A stretch of DNA of 64,000 nt from Seison nebaliae (lineage: Eukaryota; Rotifera; Pararotatoria; Seisonacea; Seisonidae): the NCBI GenBank assembly GCA_023231475.1, contig JALJEE010001503.1, positions 27,484-91,483 on the forward strand, read 5' to 3'. Position numbers and translations under genes: made by a program. The notes under the pieces are model-generated. The model had not been told where the DNA came from, ran no database searches, and saw only the letters and a program-made list of their open reading frames with translations. Below are positions 1-11,667 of this stretch, in pieces (position 1 is the stretch's first letter; every line of letters starts with the position of its first letter).

Positions 1-223
1 ATGTATATTTAGTTGAAATATTCGCGAATGACTAACGGTGAAAAGAATAGATATTGTGTGTGTCAGTAGATACGGATATCGAACGGGATTTATTCATGAA
101 AAGAAGAAACAATAAAAATAGAAATATGAAAAATGAAGAAGAAAGAATAGAAGTGAAGAATGAATGAAGAATGATAATTGATGAAGATGATGGTGTTCTT
201 TCTTTTACCACCACCACTACCAT

Positions 224-256
<33 letters not shown>

Positions 257-1487
257 AACTACTAGAAGTAGTAGTAGTTCTCCAATATTTGAAGCAATTG
301 ATGAAATCATAGCGAATAGGTAAATGGATAACTAAGGAAACTAATGTACTAAATATTGGTTACATAGCGTTTTAGTGAACTATTTCGCTTTTGAAAGGGA
401 TCGATGCAGATTATGGGTGCAAGAAAGAATGGAAAGTAACAGAAAATTCATTTAATTTTCGACCAGAAAGAGAATTGAAGCGTTAAGAATATACGAACAG
501 AAAATGTCCCGTTTCGCCCATTCACCAAGAAGAAAACACAGATCGCTATTCACATCCAATTTCCCTTTTCCTTTCAACTTTTCATATGTAGCGAATAATG
601 GATGATGATGATATTCTAATGAAATCACTGCAATGATTCAATATGTTTTGATTATGTACCTTTTCTCCTTTCTAATTTAAATATTCATTGATACTCTTTT
701 TGATGGTGAATCATGTCGAAAAGTGTTTTCATCAACAATTTGATCTTTTCACTTCGATACCTGAATTATTTATTTCACTTTCTAAACTTCTCATCTCATT
801 TCTTGAAAATATTAATGGGATGATTTAAATGAATATATCCGGACAGTTAAAGGAGAGAAAGAGGAACTATAATAATATCATTCTATGTCTAACTGACGAA
901 TGGGAGATATGAGTAACTTTCGTTTTTTTTTTACTTTTAGTCAATTCATTTGAATAAAATATATTATTTGATAAGGAATTGACCGATGTCTGCCCATGTC
1001 GTGTGAGGATGAATTGTCCAATTAATCGATATTGGTCGAGAATTGGACTAGGTTAAAAGAATATTAATTAATGTTCTTTCGCCCAGATGTATGGGAAGAG
1101 AATTGGACGGTTTGGTTAAGAAATGGGCAATATGTAAACGACGAAAATAAGATTTAATAAGCGACGTATAGTGTACGTAGAGATATGGATTTATTTCTAC
1201 GTATAGATGAGTAAGATTAGACGAAAACTATTAATGAAGAACGTGTATAAAATTAGAGTGTAATGTTTGCATCTAAATAAATTTATTCAGTCGTCTTCAT
1301 ATGCAAGTAAACCAATGAAGCGTGGATGATATTTGGGGAGAAGTTCTAGCAAAAAAAAAATAAATATTTATCATTCTTACTATCATTCTTAACTTTAATA
1401 GACGGCCAATAATAGCAATCATAGGTAACGCTCGATAAATAGAGTTGGATCTCTATTGACGATTGGAAACCTCAAATTCGAATTATC
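1..1487. other. Non-coding left edge, upstream of the CABIT gene
   Basis: No convincing coding exon is seen on either strand. The reverse-strand open frame near 32-310 is only the translation of an ACT/CTA trinucleotide run (Val run) and low-complexity flanks. The rest is AT-rich with short homopolymers. The last few hundred bases probably hold the promoter and 5' UTR of the gene that starts at 1488 (inference). Confidence 0.6.
224..256. repeat. (ACT)n microsatellite
   Basis: About eleven near-perfect ACT/CTA units in a non-coding stretch. They are preceded by a degenerate CCA/CTA tract. Confidence 0.85.
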
Positions 1488-4400
1488 ATGAGTAAGACAC
1501 AATCCTTACTATCAGCCTGTGATTGGAGTAAGCAACGATTTACTAGTTTAGCGCAAATCGACTCTTTTCCCGCCGTCGTCAAATGCGTCTCCAACAAAAG
1601 TACGTCAGCTAGTTTAAGTACTACTCTGTCTCCTAATCATGGCAAATGCATCAACTTCAACGGAATGCCACCGTTATTACGAACGAACGATGTTCTCTAT
1701 TTACACGAACGTCGTCCCAAACAACGTTACGTGATGTGTCAATGTATCAAATTTCGAACATCGAATATTACGAATCGAATAAAGAAATCCGGTTTGAATA
1801 TGGATGACGTTCGGAGTCATGTCGTCGGAATGTTATCGATACCGGTCACTTATCGTGGCTGGTTCGAAGTTTTATCAGAGGACGGTGACAGTGTCAAACC
1901 GTTCGGAAGTATCGAAGAGATGTTACAAGTAAGAATTCCCACAGCATTCTTACTTCGATGTAACATTAAAGTTGATTTGATGATCGATGAAAAGAAGAAG
2001 GACGGTGATGGTAAGGAAGATGGTGAGGAGATTGGAGAAAATGATGAAAGTAATACCGAGAAGAAACAAACGGAAAGTAAACAAATCGTTTTGAAAGCTG
2101 GAATGAAACTCACAATAAAAACGGCACATGATATCATCAAAAACGGTGCCACATTCATCACTTGTGAAACGACCGATCATGTCCTGGTGAAAGTTCCACG
2201 AAATTTATCAGGTCGATTCTCATCAATAAGTAAACTGGAGAATATATCGGGCGTATCGTTATTGGATGATTTATGTGCTAAATTTCGATTACCAATTAAT
2301 GTTCAATTAGTATATGGTCGTCCACCGAATACGAATAAGAAAGTACCAGATCTTCCCAATCTCTTCCGTCCAATTCTTCGACTACTTTATTTATACGAAG
2401 ATGATTATGTTTTAGCTTATCAGAGTGGCTCGATCGAACAACAAGCTGTGATGATCGGATTACATCCATCAAACATACCATTGATGGGAAACGATTGCCG
2501 ATTAGTACAGGCAGTAAATATCGAACAATTGAGAGAGAATTCACATTTTTTATCGTTGAAATATCATTGCTCCCAAACGGATATGAGTAACACTATGCAA
2601 CTTCAAGAGAGATTCTATCATTATTATCTTCGTTCGTTCATCGAAATAACAAAAGATTTGAAATCGATGGATGAACATTCAACTTTCTTCCGTCTACATC
2701 ATCAGTTTTTAAAACGGTTTTTCGATTTCTCTTATAAACTCCAATCAACAGGACAAGCAACAGAGAATTGTTTGAAACTTCATCAACAACAAACAATTGA
2801 CAAGTTGAAAGAAGAATACGCGAAATTATATGAGAAATCATCGAAATCATCATCGAAGAAGAATTCGTCAGTTACGACGAATAACGAGGAAATTGATGAC
2901 GCTGAAATTAATGGTCTTTACGAATATGTGAGAACTGGCGTGTTGACATTACAATTAAAGAAAACTTTAAACTTACACTCTTCCGATCATAATAATACGA
3001 ATATAAATTACAGAAAATTAAATAATCGAAACAACAACAACAACAATAATGAACAGAACTATTATTTCAATAGTATAAATCATATGTATCGAGGGAAGGA
3101 TTATATTGAAAAGTTTAATATAGATAATTCGGGCAAATCGAATCGAAATAAAACGAAACACAATAAAATAAATCAAACGGCGACAATGCCGGGCGAATCA
3201 GGAAATTACGGTGGTCAATTTGATAATTATTTCCATCATCAGAAAGTGAATGATACGTTGTGTCATCGTCACGTGCATAACCATCATTATGGTAATGATA
3301 AGAAGAAGAATGAAAGTAATAATAAGAGTCATAATCATCATCATCCGAGACATTATCGAAGTCATATGAAATATTTAGATAATCATCATCGAAATAATTC
3401 AAATCATATTATCAGAAATATTGAAGAAGATCGTAATAAATCGGTTGATACGACAGAGAATAATCGAAAGAAAAAACAGAAATCGAATGTCCCTCTCTCT
3501 TCTACGGCGACAACGGCAACGACAGCAACAACAGCACCATCGTTAGATAATAAGAAGAAACTGCCGAAGAATTGTAAGAATCAAAAAGTTGATTTTTATT
3601 TTGATGTTAAATATTTTACAGATAACAAGAATGATGGGAAACAACATCATCGTCATAAGGATCATCATCATCGTCATCAGATAAAACCGTCGTCATTACA
3701 AAATCAAACGGAAAATAAATTGAATAAGAAAATTAAAGAGAAATCGAATAATAAATCAGAATATTCTGATTTGGAGGAGACTCATAATACGATAACGAAT
3801 CGAAGTCGAATGAGAAATAAGAAATTGGATGATAATAAATTAGATACGATGACTGGTGGTCATTCTTCTTATAAGTCGAAGAGTGATAAATCAACAAAGA
3901 ATAAGAAAAGTAAATCGAAATCATCTAAAAAATCTCGTCATGTTTCAACCAATTCCACATTAAGTAGTACCGACTCCTCCATATCCAATCCGTCGATTAC
4001 ATCATCATACGATGTACCCTCAACGACGGATATGGATATGATGGGTGAGAAGGATATTCAGAAATTATCGAAAAAAATCGATAAGAAATCGAAAATTTCA
4101 AAATTCAAACATAAATTGAAAGATAATGATAAGGAATTATTTGAATTGTTCAAAAGTAATTTGGTACAATTGAGACAACAGACGAATTTGAAGAGTCCAT
4201 TAAAATCGACGACAATATCAGGAAAACAACATAAGAAGAATAGTAGTGATGATATGATTATACGATTGATGAGACAATGGATCTCTTCACATATCGTGGA
4301 TAAGAGTTCGAGTTCAACGAAAAATAAGAAAAATAAATCTGAAAAAAATAATTATAATTCAAATAATAATAATAATAGTAAAACAGATACGGAATTGTTA

Positions 4401-5687
4401 GATCCGAATAATATCGAGAACAATTTATTATTTGATAATGCTCATCCCAGCTTGTCCACAACAACAACAGCAACAACAACAAGATTACATAGTAAGAAGA
4501 ATAATAATGAGAATCATTCGAAGAATAAGATAATGAGGAAACATTCGAATAAATTGAAATATAATTTTCATAATAAAATCGAAGATACGACGACAAAATT
4601 GAAGAATCGTTCAAAGAAATTCAATTCAAATAAACGTAGTCGAACTGGTACGTCGATGTTTGTGAGTAATTTGGGTGCACATAAAAGGAGTCATAGTTTA
4701 TCAGTACCTTCCGTCAATCAAATCTATTCGAGATCATCTTCATCCAAACATCATTCGTCATCGAAGCGGATATCGTCAAAAAACAGATCACCAAAACGTC
4801 GGGATAAATTCAAATTATCATCAGAGAATAGTTCATATCATCATCGATTTCATCCGGAATATCGGAATGGAATTAATAATGATCGATATGTTCATGCTGG
4901 TGGAGCAGTTACAGATACATATGATGATTGTATCACTTACTCCACGAATAATACGACATATGAAAAGAATTTGAATGGGAATTATAATAATAATCATAGG
5001 AAATTCTTTCAAAGATTCTATTCGAATGCGGCCACTCCTCATCAACAACATTCAGTTACATCCACCGACCTAATCGCTCCCCAATACCAGACGCCATTTT
5101 TCTATTCGTCGTATGGTGAACAGAATATGAATAACAATAACAATACTCATTTATCGAATGAGGAACCGTTGATAAAAGGAGCAATTAATATCAATAAAGA
5201 ATTTAATGATAATCGCAACACAAACAACAACAACAACAACAGTGCTAACAAGAATAATAATCAAAAGAATGAGAAAATGAAGAAATCATCATTCAATTAT
5301 AAGAGAAATCCATTTCGAGATGACAATTATCAGCAACTGAAACAACAACAACAACAACAGCTTCCAAATTATTCTTTGTCAAACAATTATTATTCTCATG
5401 ATGAAGGTGACAAATTTAATAATGTTCCTTATTTCTTAAAACGATACACGCCCAATATACCGACAACGCGCACCGACGATGACGATGAGATGAAGAACAC
5501 TCGAAATAACGTGTCTTTATCTAAATCTCATGGATTTCTCATGAATCAGAAGTATCAGACGAAACTTCTGGGAAACAACACAGCCGATCATGGTAAAGCA
5601 TATTTCGCTTTGGATAAAACAAAAAGAAATCTTCAACATTCCAAATCTCTGAAACATTCCACGAAAGAATTATTGAATTATTCATAA
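1488..5687 (+). CDS. CABIT-domain protein with long low-complexity tail (Serrano/GAREM/THEMIS-like)
   Basis: One open frame of 1399 residues without introns. Residues 1 to about 390 are complex sequence. The opening (SACDWSKQRFTSLAQIDSFP), the run of beta-strand-like segments, VTYRGWFEVLSEDG and the later VKVPRNLSGRFSSI resemble CABIT modules of GAREM, THEMIS and insect Serrano, which act as adaptors or regulators in receptor tyrosine kinase and planar polarity signalling. That link is from remembered patterns, not a search. An acidic Lys/Glu insert lies near residues 165-195. From about residue 470 the protein is mostly low complexity: Asn runs, His/Lys/Asn-rich stretches, Ser/Lys blocks and a Gln run near 1285. 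The tail is presumably disordered. The ATG at 1488 is the first in frame and leads directly into the domain. I see no SH3-binding or SAM region with certainty. Confidence 0.7.
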   Translation: MSKTQSLLSACDWSKQRFTSLAQIDSFPAVVKCVSNKSTSASLSTTLSPNHGKCINFNGMPPLLRTNDVLYLHERRPKQRYVMCQCIKFRTSNITNRIKKSGLNMDDVRSHVVGMLSIPVTYRGWFEVLSEDGDSVKPFGSIEEMLQVRIPTAFLLRCNIKVDLMIDEKKKDGDGKEDGEEIGENDESNTEKKQTESKQIVLKAGMKLTIKTAHDIIKNGATFITCETTDHVLVKVPRNLSGRFSSISKLENISGVSLLDDLCAKFRLPINVQLVYGRPPNTNKKVPDLPNLFRPILRLLYLYEDDYVLAYQSGSIEQQAVMIGLHPSNIPLMGNDCRLVQAVNIEQLRENSHFLSLKYHCSQTDMSNTMQLQERFYHYYLRSFIEITKDLKSMDEHSTFFRLHHQFLKRFFDFSYKLQSTGQATENCLKLHQQQTIDKLKEEYAKLYEKSSKSSSKKNSSVTTNNEEIDDAEINGLYEYVRTGVLTLQLKKTLNLHSSDHNNTNINYRKLNNRNNNNNNNEQNYYFNSINHMYRGKDYIEKFNIDNSGKSNRNKTKHNKINQTATMPGESGNYGGQFDNYFHHQKVNDTLCHRHVHNHHYGNDKKKNESNNKSHNHHHPRHYRSHMKYLDNHHRNNSNHIIRNIEEDRNKSVDTTENNRKKKQKSNVPLSSTATTATTATTAPSLDNKKKLPKNCKNQKVDFYFDVKYFTDNKNDGKQHHRHKDHHHRHQIKPSSLQNQTENKLNKKIKEKSNNKSEYSDLEETHNTITNRSRMRNKKLDDNKLDTMTGGHSSYKSKSDKSTKNKKSKSKSSKKSRHVSTNSTLSSTDSSISNPSITSSYDVPSTTDMDMMGEKDIQKLSKKIDKKSKISKFKHKLKDNDKELFELFKSNLVQLRQQTNLKSPLKSTTISGKQHKKNSSDDMIIRLMRQWISSHIVDKSSSSTKNKKNKSEKNNYNSNNNNNSKTDTELLDPNNIENNLLFDNAHPSLSTTTTATTTRLHSKKNNNENHSKNKIMRKHSNKLKYNFHNKIEDTTTKLKNRSKKFNSNKRSRTGTSMFVSNLGAHKRSHSLSVPSVNQIYSRSSSSKHHSSSKRISSKNRSPKRRDKFKLSSENSSYHHRFHPEYRNGINNDRYVHAGGAVTDTYDDCITYSTNNTTYEKNLNGNYNNNHRKFFQRFYSNAATPHQQHSVTSTDLIAPQYQTPFFYSSYGEQNMNNNNNTHLSNEEPLIKGAININKEFNDNRNTNNNNNNSANKNNNQKNEKMKKSSFNYKRNPFRDDNYQQLKQQQQQQLPNYSLSNNYYSHDEGDKFNNVPYFLKRYTPNIPTTRTDDDDEMKNTRNNVSLSKSHGFLMNQKYQTKLLGNNTADHGKAYFALDKTKRNLQHSKSLKHSTKELLNYS

Positions 5688-5896
5688 AATTTTTTCTTTC
5701 CATTTCATTTGTATTCATTTAAATCAACAAATTCTTCCCAACTTAATCATGTCCATCATATTTATTAACAATATCTCGTCCGTTCCTACACAAAAATTCA
5801 AACGGAAATGCTTAATATTTTGAAAAATTCAAATTTATTAATAAATGTCCAATATTCACTTATCGGAAAAAAGAGTTTCTACAGGAAATTCCCTTT

Positions 5897-8800
5897 CTAA
5901 TTCCTCATCGATTCATTCCGACTGCTCTTTCCAGTACTGTCCACTTCATTTACTTTCCGTTGCAATGTTGTTTGAATGGAATTCAACCCAAGAACATTAG
6001 GATATTCGTTACATAACAAATTGATGATATTTCCCAACTTATCCAATTTTTCCATTTCCTTCTCATATTCTTCATCCAACGCTATTGTTATGTGGGTATG
6101 TTGTTATAAGATGTTAAAGTAAATAAAAAAATTTCCATTAATCTTCTCCACGAAAAAATGAAAAGAATTAACATTTCCCATTCTTCACTGTCGCACAATA
6201 CTTTCCATCGAGAATATCTTGAAGATGTTTCTTTCTTTTTTGTTTCATTGACAATTCATGAACATTCTACACGAACATTCTATCAAATAATATAATTATT
6301 CAAATTCAAACTTGTTCACATTCATTCCTTAATCGTGGAATGACTTCCGATCTTAATTCCATCAATTCCTGTGTACGTTTCTCACGCAATTGGAAGATTT
6401 CGTTCGGTTTATTCTCCAATTGTTCCTTGATCGGTTTCAGTGCTTGAATTTGAGTTTCTAAATTGCATTTCACCTGAAAGGACAATTTTAAAACTATAAC
6501 AGAATTCTGAATCATCCAACTTTGAATTCCTCCTGTATTTCCATTTCATTATGTTTGATTTGTCGTTCCGTCATCGCTTTAATCGGTTTCGTTTGTGATT
6601 TCGGATCTAACGATTTCATATGTTGTCGTTCGCCTCGTTGAATAATCGTCTCTTGACGAATAGCCGCTTGTTCCAATTTTCTACTTAAATCTTCCTGTTG
6701 TTTAATCAATTCGTCATAACGAATTTGCATTCGATGAATTTCTGCTTTCATCTCTCTCATATCTCCTTCCTCCATATCAGTATCAACGGAGGCTTTCATT
6801 TCTTTAGCTAATTGAATTTTCTTCTCCCACAACAATATCTGTTTTCTATTCATCACAACCAATTAGAAGGTTTTCTAAGAAAACAATTAAAAATTTTTTA
6901 CAAACTCTGAAGTTAATAAATCGTCACGTAACTGATTTTTTTCCTCATCTAATTCATTTATCATATTCTGTAATTTAATCGATTCTTTCTCCGCTTCCTT
7001 CAAAATTTTTATTTTTATTATTTATTTATATTATTTTCAAGAAAACTCAAAATTAACTCTTAATTGCATAACGAAATTAGTTTCCAGACGTACATTGGCG
7101 TTCTGTAAATCTTTGTTGGTCGACGATTGTTCACGAATCAGTTGATTGATCTTCAACAATTTTCCTCTCAATTTCTCGATAGTTTTTTCGATTTGATCTC
7201 GTTCTCTTTGGACAAATTCGAATTTCTCCTCGTTTCGCTGTTGTCTCGTCATGAGAATGAATTCTTGTTGGGAATATTTTTGATTTTGTTCCATCTGTTC
7301 ATTTTGCTTATCATTCAATTTCACCAGTTCATTTTGTTGCCTCAACCATTGTTGTTCGACGAGTATCGTATCCTGTTGTATTTGTGTGGCTTTCTTCTGA
7401 AGATGAAGTATCTCCAATTCTAATGGACCATTGTCACTTAACTATTGATGAAATAGAAGAATCTCCATAAAAATATTTGAAAAATCGAATAACTCCAGTT
7501 TTTTCCGTTAACGAATCGATTTGTCGATTATAATAATCTATTTGAGCTTGCTTATGAGCAATCATATTCGTTCGACGACGAATTTCCATTTCACTGTAAT
7601 TGATCGACGCATTCTTTTCTATTCCCCAACAAAAGAAAAAATTAATTAAGAATTTTCATAATTTTTAAAAACCATTAATTTCTTTTTCAATGGTTTCCTG
7701 TTCCGTCTTCAATTGTGAGATGAGAGCATCCAATTTCACAAGTTCTAACGTATCTTTCGAAATATGATTTTCCGCTGCAACAATTTTCGCTTCCTTAATA
7801 TAATAACAATGATGATAATTTGGAATAATTTAAATAAAACAATTTCTTTCGTAATTTTCAATAATCCTTCACGCTCATCATAACTGAACAACGCCGTTTT
7901 GTTCAATGTTGTACGTTGACGAAGATTATCAACAATTTCTTCCTCCATTCTCATCCGTTCTTGTTGCATTCCTGAAATTTCTTTTTGCGCACTACTCAAT
8001 TGAGTTTGTAGTCCTCTTTTCTCCTAAAAATTTCCAAAAATATTCAAATGATTTTCTAATTTTCTTTAAAGTTTAACCGTTGTTGTTTTTATTAGATTGT
8101 GTTCGAATTCGATCGTTATCTTGTTAATTTCACTTAATTCCAATTTGGCAGTTTGTAATTTCTCATTCTGATTATCCAACAACTTCTCCACATTATTATT
8201 CTCAGCTAATGTTTGATTCATTTTAATCGTCAATCGCTCGTTCTCTCGTTGTTCGTCAACGATTTGTTTTTGGATTTTTATCTGTTCATTATTCGCTTTC
8301 TCTACTGCCACATTCTGAGCTTCGACCGCATCATTCATTTTCTTCAATGCTTCATCACGATGACGAACGCCGATTAAGCAGGAATTCCAATTTTGTGTCA
8401 ATTGTCGAATTTCTAATTGCACCGCCTCCAATTCCATTTTAGCTTCAGCCACCAATAATTTCGATTTCTGATATTCTCCAGCTAATTACAATAAATTTTA
8501 TCAAAATTATTAAGCCAAAAAAAATGAATGAAAAAAAACTTTGGAAAGCCAATTGATTCTCTAATAATTCGTTCTTTTTTTGCATACTGTCCACCTGATC
8601 GGTCAATTTGACTGCATAAGAATCTTGTTCCTGTTTCGTTTTTTGCATTTTCACTAACTGATTCTCAAAGTTCCCATTCACATTCTTCATGACGTTAATG
8701 TCACCTTTCAATTCTTTCTCCAAGCCGGAAATATATCGAAATTTCGATTGGAGATCATCACGCTCTGACTGTAATTGATTTATTTTCTTCCATTCATCTT

Positions 8801-9321
8801 TCAATTTCTGTTCGAGAGTTCTTTGTATTTCTCGATTCTCTTCAATCCAAGCATTCAATGATACTGATTCATCTTTCCATTCATTCGCCTATTAATTCCA
8901 TCAAATTATTGTCATAATATCAAATTTAAAATTATGTTTAAAAAAATTTTAAATTATCAAATAGAAATAAATTAAAAAAATTTAACTTTACTTTTATCGA
9001 CATCTAATTTGATTTGATTACGTCGTAGATCGTCTTGGAGATTATATAAATTCTCTCCCAAATCTGTTCGTTCCTTCATCAATTTTTGGAGTCCTGTCGT
9101 CAATTCTTTCACTTCCAAACTGATTTTCTTGTCTCTGTTTATTAGACATTCGTTGAAAGCCTTAAATGATTGATGAAACTTTGAAAATAAAATAATGATT
9201 CAAATAAAACTTTCTGATAACGTTGCATAATTGGATGACCTGGATCCAGAACGACCATTTCGTTCTGGAGTTCTGGTTCGACAAGAATGTCGATACGACC
9301 AGTTTGACCAACATCCGCCAT
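5897..9321 (-). CDS. CCDC40: CCDC40-like axonemal coiled-coil protein
   Basis: A multi-exon gene of about a dozen exons separated by short introns, all predicting long coiled coils. The start at 9321 gives MADVGQTGRIDILVEPELQN, followed by LDPGHPMIQRYQKAF and a segment with DLGENLYNLQDDLRRNQIKL. These match the conserved core of CCDC40/FAP172: the 'DP.HP...R.Q' element and 'LG..LY..Q..L..LQ'. CCDC40 pairs with CCDC39 to form the 96-nm ruler that positions inner dynein arms and radial spokes on motile axonemes (established knowledge). Later exons are Glu/Lys/Gln/Asn-rich heptads ending in GKSSRNESMRN and a stop at 5897. The long N-terminal extension of vertebrate CCDC40 is absent. I did not fix every exon border. 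The gene is head to head with the acidic-protein gene at 9563, about 240 bp away. Confidence 0.75.
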
Positions 9322-9562
9322 TTTGTTGAGTGGAAGAAAATGTCAATTAATTTTTTTCCAATTAAATATATATGATGGAAAGTCGATAAATTTTACGGAT
9401 ATAACATATTCTTCCCATTGATAATAGTAACCATGACAATAAAGTGGATTGTTGGAAGAAATAAAGGACATGTTGAGAGGAATAAGACTTAATTTCAAAT
9501 TTTAAGTTTTATTTATAATAATAATCATTAATTAAATTTTCCATTGTCATTTGAGAAGTTAT
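9322..9562. promoter_or_regulatory. Short shared intergenic region between divergent genes (putative bidirectional promoter)
   Basis: About 240 bp separate the start codons of CCDC40 (minus) and the acidic-protein gene (plus). Both genes must take 5' UTR and promoter from this AT-rich stretch or from inside each other. A ciliary RFX X-box was not recognised by eye. That it is a promoter is inferred from position only. Confidence 0.45.
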
Positions 9563-11440
9563 ATGGAGAATAATGATGAAGCTCCTGCCTTATTGGAAGA
9601 AGAAATGGAAATGGAGGAAGAGATGGAAGATGAAATCGAAGAACATTTGAAGAATGTCGTCATCGACAATTTACAAGGAACAACATTTTATGATTTAGTC
9701 TTAAAATCATCTTATAATAACGTGGAGATGTTGAGAGAGAAAATTGGAAAGATGTGTGAAGAAATCATTTTGGAGAAAGACGATGACGAATTGACAGATG
9801 AGAAATTGGATGAATTGATATTGGAAATTCTTGATGAGATTGAAGACGATTTAAAACTTGATAGATATTGTGAGAGAGTGGTAAGTGACACTTTAAAGGA
9901 AGAAGAAGTAGAACAAATAATAAATCGTGCAGTCAATGAATGTTGTAAAACATTCGGGAAATGTTGTGGTTCAGTGGCGAAGGAGATTGAAACGAATATG
10001 AACGAATCTTTCCAATATAATTATAATGATATTAAAAGTGATGAAACTTATGAGGATGATATGATCGAAATGTTACCACCATTACGAATTGAGGAGATTT
10101 CGAAAAGAATTAATTTTCTCAAGAAAGTACCAAATATTGTGGAAGAATCAATAAAAGAATATCACATTCTCAAACGAGAGAAAGAAGAAGAAGAAGAAGA
10201 AGAGACTAAAATTGAGGAGAAATTGAAAATTGAAGAAAATTTATTGGAAAATAATTCGATGGAAGAAAATTTAATAGAAATTAAATTAGAAAAGAATCTC
10301 GTTGAAAATAAGAAAGAAGAAAAAGATAAAATGGAATTGGAATTAGATGATGAGAATATATCGATGGAAATAGAGATAAATGAAAAATCAATAAAGGATA
10401 ATGAAAATAAATTAAATTTGAAAGAGAATATAAAAGAAAAGAAGATTGGGAAGAAAGATTTGGAAGAATTAGATCAAATTATTAATTCCATTAAAAATAC
10501 TCAATATTTGAAAGATAAAAAATATATTTCTTCTTCATCATCATCCTCTTCCGATTCTTCGTCTTCCTCGTCTTCTTCCGTCTCTCCACAATCACAATTA
10601 TCACCAATAAACAAATTAGCCGAAGAATTTGTTGAAGAAAAATCTGATGAAAATATTCAAATGAAAATCGATAGAAATTCAAATAAAAAACATATAATGA
10701 ATATAGATAACAAATTTTTAAGTTCTCAACACAATTCACAAATTCAAATTAACAATAATGAAAACGTGAAATTAAAAGAGATGACGACAAAGGATGATAA
10801 AAGAGAAAAAAAAGAAAATTTAGAGAAAACTTCTACAAAGACAATTGCAACTACTTCAACGAAGAGAATCAAAAAAACATCTGAAAGAAAGACGATTGAA
10901 GATGAAAATAATGAAAATACTAATAAGATTTCAGAAGAAATTAATGGAAATGTGGAAAGAAGAAATGAGAATAATTCGAAGAAGATTCTTCAAAATTCTG
11001 GAAAGAGAAAAAATTCGAAAAAGAATTTAGAAAAAACTTCAAAGAATTTGATAGAAGAGAAAATAAAGAGAAATTTAGCGAAGAATACTCAAAGGAGATC
11101 TAAAAGGAAATTGAACGAGAATTTAGTAGAAGAATCGATAAAGAAGATCGATTCGAAAGGAGAAATAAAAGAGGAGAATATCGAAGCGATTTCCATGAAT
11201 TTAGATGATAAATCAATCGACAAAGCGGAATCGACTAAAATGATTTTTGACATATCGAAATTTGAAAAAGAATATAATTCGATAAGTTTTCAAAGTGACG
11301 AAATTAAAATGATTTATGATCAACTTCCAAAGAATAAACGTCTCATAAACAATTTGAATAAGAAGAATGGAATTGAGTTCAATGAATTTGAAGAATTTCT
11401 GAAAAAGATTTTAAATTCAAATGACGATTTTTTTCTTTGA
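9563..11440 (+). CDS. Unknown acidic, Glu/Lys/Asn-rich protein
   Basis: A single open frame of 625 residues from the ATG at 9563 (MENNDEAPALLEEEMEMEEE). I do not recognise the family. Residues about 30-215 look folded: alternating helical segments with LQGTTFYDLVLKSSY, LDELILEILDEIEDDLKL, and a Cys cluster (NECCKTFGKCCGS). From about 215 to 560 the protein is low complexity: Glu/Lys coiled segments, a Ser run near residue 325, then a basic Lys/Arg/Asn part. The last 50 residues look helical and more ordered (EIKMIYDQLPKNKRLINNL, then FNEFEEFLKKIL). No signal peptide or membrane segment is seen. Its divergent placement beside CCDC40 suggests, but does not show, a ciliary role. It could also be a rapidly evolving nuclear or cytoskeletal protein. 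Confidence 0.7.
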   Translation: MENNDEAPALLEEEMEMEEEMEDEIEEHLKNVVIDNLQGTTFYDLVLKSSYNNVEMLREKIGKMCEEIILEKDDDELTDEKLDELILEILDEIEDDLKLDRYCERVVSDTLKEEEVEQIINRAVNECCKTFGKCCGSVAKEIETNMNESFQYNYNDIKSDETYEDDMIEMLPPLRIEEISKRINFLKKVPNIVEESIKEYHILKREKEEEEEEETKIEEKLKIEENLLENNSMEENLIEIKLEKNLVENKKEEKDKMELELDDENISMEIEINEKSIKDNENKLNLKENIKEKKIGKKDLEELDQIINSIKNTQYLKDKKYISSSSSSSSDSSSSSSSSVSPQSQLSPINKLAEEFVEEKSDENIQMKIDRNSNKKHIMNIDNKFLSSQHNSQIQINNNENVKLKEMTTKDDKREKKENLEKTSTKTIATTSTKRIKKTSERKTIEDENNENTNKISEEINGNVERRNENNSKKILQNSGKRKNSKKNLEKTSKNLIEEKIKRNLAKNTQRRSKRKLNENLVEESIKKIDSKGEIKEENIEAISMNLDDKSIDKAESTKMIFDISKFEKEYNSISFQSDEIKMIYDQLPKNKRLINNLNKKNGIEFNEFEEFLKKILNSNDDFFL

Positions 11441-11547
11441 TATCACATTCTCATGTACATATATATTTCACTCGACTTTTCCCCCATTTCTTTCATTAAT
11501 TTATTTCGTGTCTATAAATGTTTGAACGATATGATAATTATTATTAT

Positions 11548-11585
11548 TCTTCTTCTTCTTCTTCTTCTTCTTCTTCTTCTTCTTC
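11548..11585. repeat. (TTC)n microsatellite
   Basis: A short TTA/TTC run followed by about eleven TTC units, in the 3' flank of the acidic-protein gene and just upstream of the next gene. Confidence 0.85.
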
Positions 11586-11667
11586 ATGAAATGTTTGACA
11601 GAAAATCAATTTAACTTTTTTTTTCATTTCATTAGAATGTCCATTATGAGTGAACGAGAATGAAATA

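Noticed and set aside
32-310. Reverse-strand frame with a Val run
   Set aside because: The Val run is the translation of an ACT microsatellite, and the rest is low complexity.
4258-4614. Open frames antisense to the CABIT gene
   Set aside because: They are mirror images of Asn/Asp/Lys codon runs and appear as Tyr/Ser/Leu repeats on the other strand.
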